Below are positions 6,189 to 6,526 of a stretch of DNA of 6,526 nt, piece after piece. The stretch covers positions 9,081-15,606 of the forward strand of contig DMFQ01000348.1 of NCBI GenBank assembly GCA_003450555.1, written 5' to 3'. Origin of the DNA: Ktedonobacter sp. GTDB taxonomy: Bacteria; Chloroflexota; Ktedonobacteria; Ktedonobacterales; Ktedonobacteraceae. Below the pieces are notes generated by a model. The model had not been told where the DNA came from. It worked only from the letters and a program-made list of their open reading frames with translations, and ran no database searches. The translations under genes and the position numbers were made by a program. Each line of letters opens with the position of its first letter. Positions within the stretch are counted from its first letter, which is position 1.

Positions 6189-6526
6189 TCACAAGCCAGC
6201 TTTCACCAGTTCCTCTTTTAAAGCGCGTAGATTGCGGTTCTGCTCACGCAACGCTGTCACATAACTCTTCCATGCCTCGTGCTCGCCAAGCTTTTCGTAC
6301 AACTCGCGCATCTTTGCGAGATACTTGCAGGCTGCCTGGTAATTCTTGCGATCTCGCAGGGCGATCAGCCGTTCGGCGGACTGCCGGTACAGCTCGATTG
6401 CCTCGTGCGGACGCGTCTCTTCAGCAGCCCTGGCGACTTCAAGGGCGATGTCGCCGAATCCGTAATACCCATAGCCATCATTGTAGGTGGTGCCGCGGCT
6501 ATCCTTCTTCGCCATCCCTTTCAGCA
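6189..6526 (-). CDS. C-terminal part of a helical repeat protein, probably SWIM zinc-finger family
   Basis: Reads leftward from the right edge to a TGA at 6191-6189. The frame stays open to the last base (upstream codons read L-K-G before a Met at 6515-6513), and that Met has no properly spaced ribosome binding site, so it is probably internal and the gene continues outside. From the Met, 108 residues are visible: a Gly/Tyr-rich stretch (residues 11-21, 'YNDGYGYYGFG'), then all-helical sequence with 'RPHEAIELYRQSAERLI', 'NYQAACKYLAKMRELYEKLG' and 'ALREQNRNLRALKEELVKAGL'. The pattern of 'P-x-x-AI-x-LY', 'Y-x-x-AA-x-YL' and a final basic 'LR-x-x-x-R-x-x-x-ALK-x-EL' helix matches my recollection of the C-terminus of SWIM zinc-finger proteins. 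The zinc-binding part would lie to the right and cannot be checked. An unrelated TPR-like protein is the alternative. It is convergent with the methyltransferase. Confidence 0.55.
   Translation of the reverse strand, partial: LKGMAKKDSRGTTYNDGYGYYGFGDIALEVARAAEETRPHEAIELYRQSAERLIALRDRKNYQAACKYLAKMRELYEKLGEHEAWKSYVTALREQNRNLRALKEELVKAGL

Overview
The window looks like a Chloroflexota genome of the Ktedonobacteria type. The basis is family style: that class carries very many multidomain proteins built as an XRE-like helix-turn-helix, an NB-ARC ATPase with a winged helix reading 'RYTLHQTIADYARL', and a 40-residue TPR array. Two such proteins stand here in tandem. This is inference from recognition of the family, not from a database search.

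Layout. Bases 1-2236 (+) hold the first HTH-NB-ARC-TPR-type protein, cut by the left edge so that its N-terminus (about 120 residues, including the expected HTH) is missing. After a 20-base gap, bases 2257-4857 (+) hold a complete paralogue of 866 residues with a GTG start: HTH, NB-ARC and eight TPRs. The two are very probably co-transcribed. Bases 4858-4948 are a non-coding gap with an 8-bp inverted repeat overlapping weak promoter-like boxes. Bases 4949-6133 (+) encode a complete D12-class (Dam-like) adenine-N6 DNA methyltransferase of 394 residues, visibly poorer in G+C than its neighbours and with a large insert. Bases 6134-6188 separate convergent genes and contain a 7-bp inverted repeat that may act as a terminator. 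Bases 6189-6526 (-) are the C-terminal end of a helical, TPR-like protein that runs off the right edge and resembles the C-terminus of SWIM zinc-finger proteins.

How the genes may work together. The tandem pair are STAND-class signalling ATPases. The TPR array would sense a ligand or partner, the NB-ARC would be the nucleotide-controlled switch, and the HTH the likely output. Their ATPase cores are far more alike (41 of 60 residues identical around the P-loop) than their TPR arrays (about 120 of 320), which suggests a shared mechanism and different ligands. No effector (nuclease, TIR, protease, transmembrane) is fused to the complete one, so transcription control is at least as likely as defence. 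The methyltransferase has no restriction enzyme beside it in the window. Linking it to the STAND pair as one system is a hypothesis from proximity only. No RNA gene, CRISPR array, insertion sequence or origin was seen.
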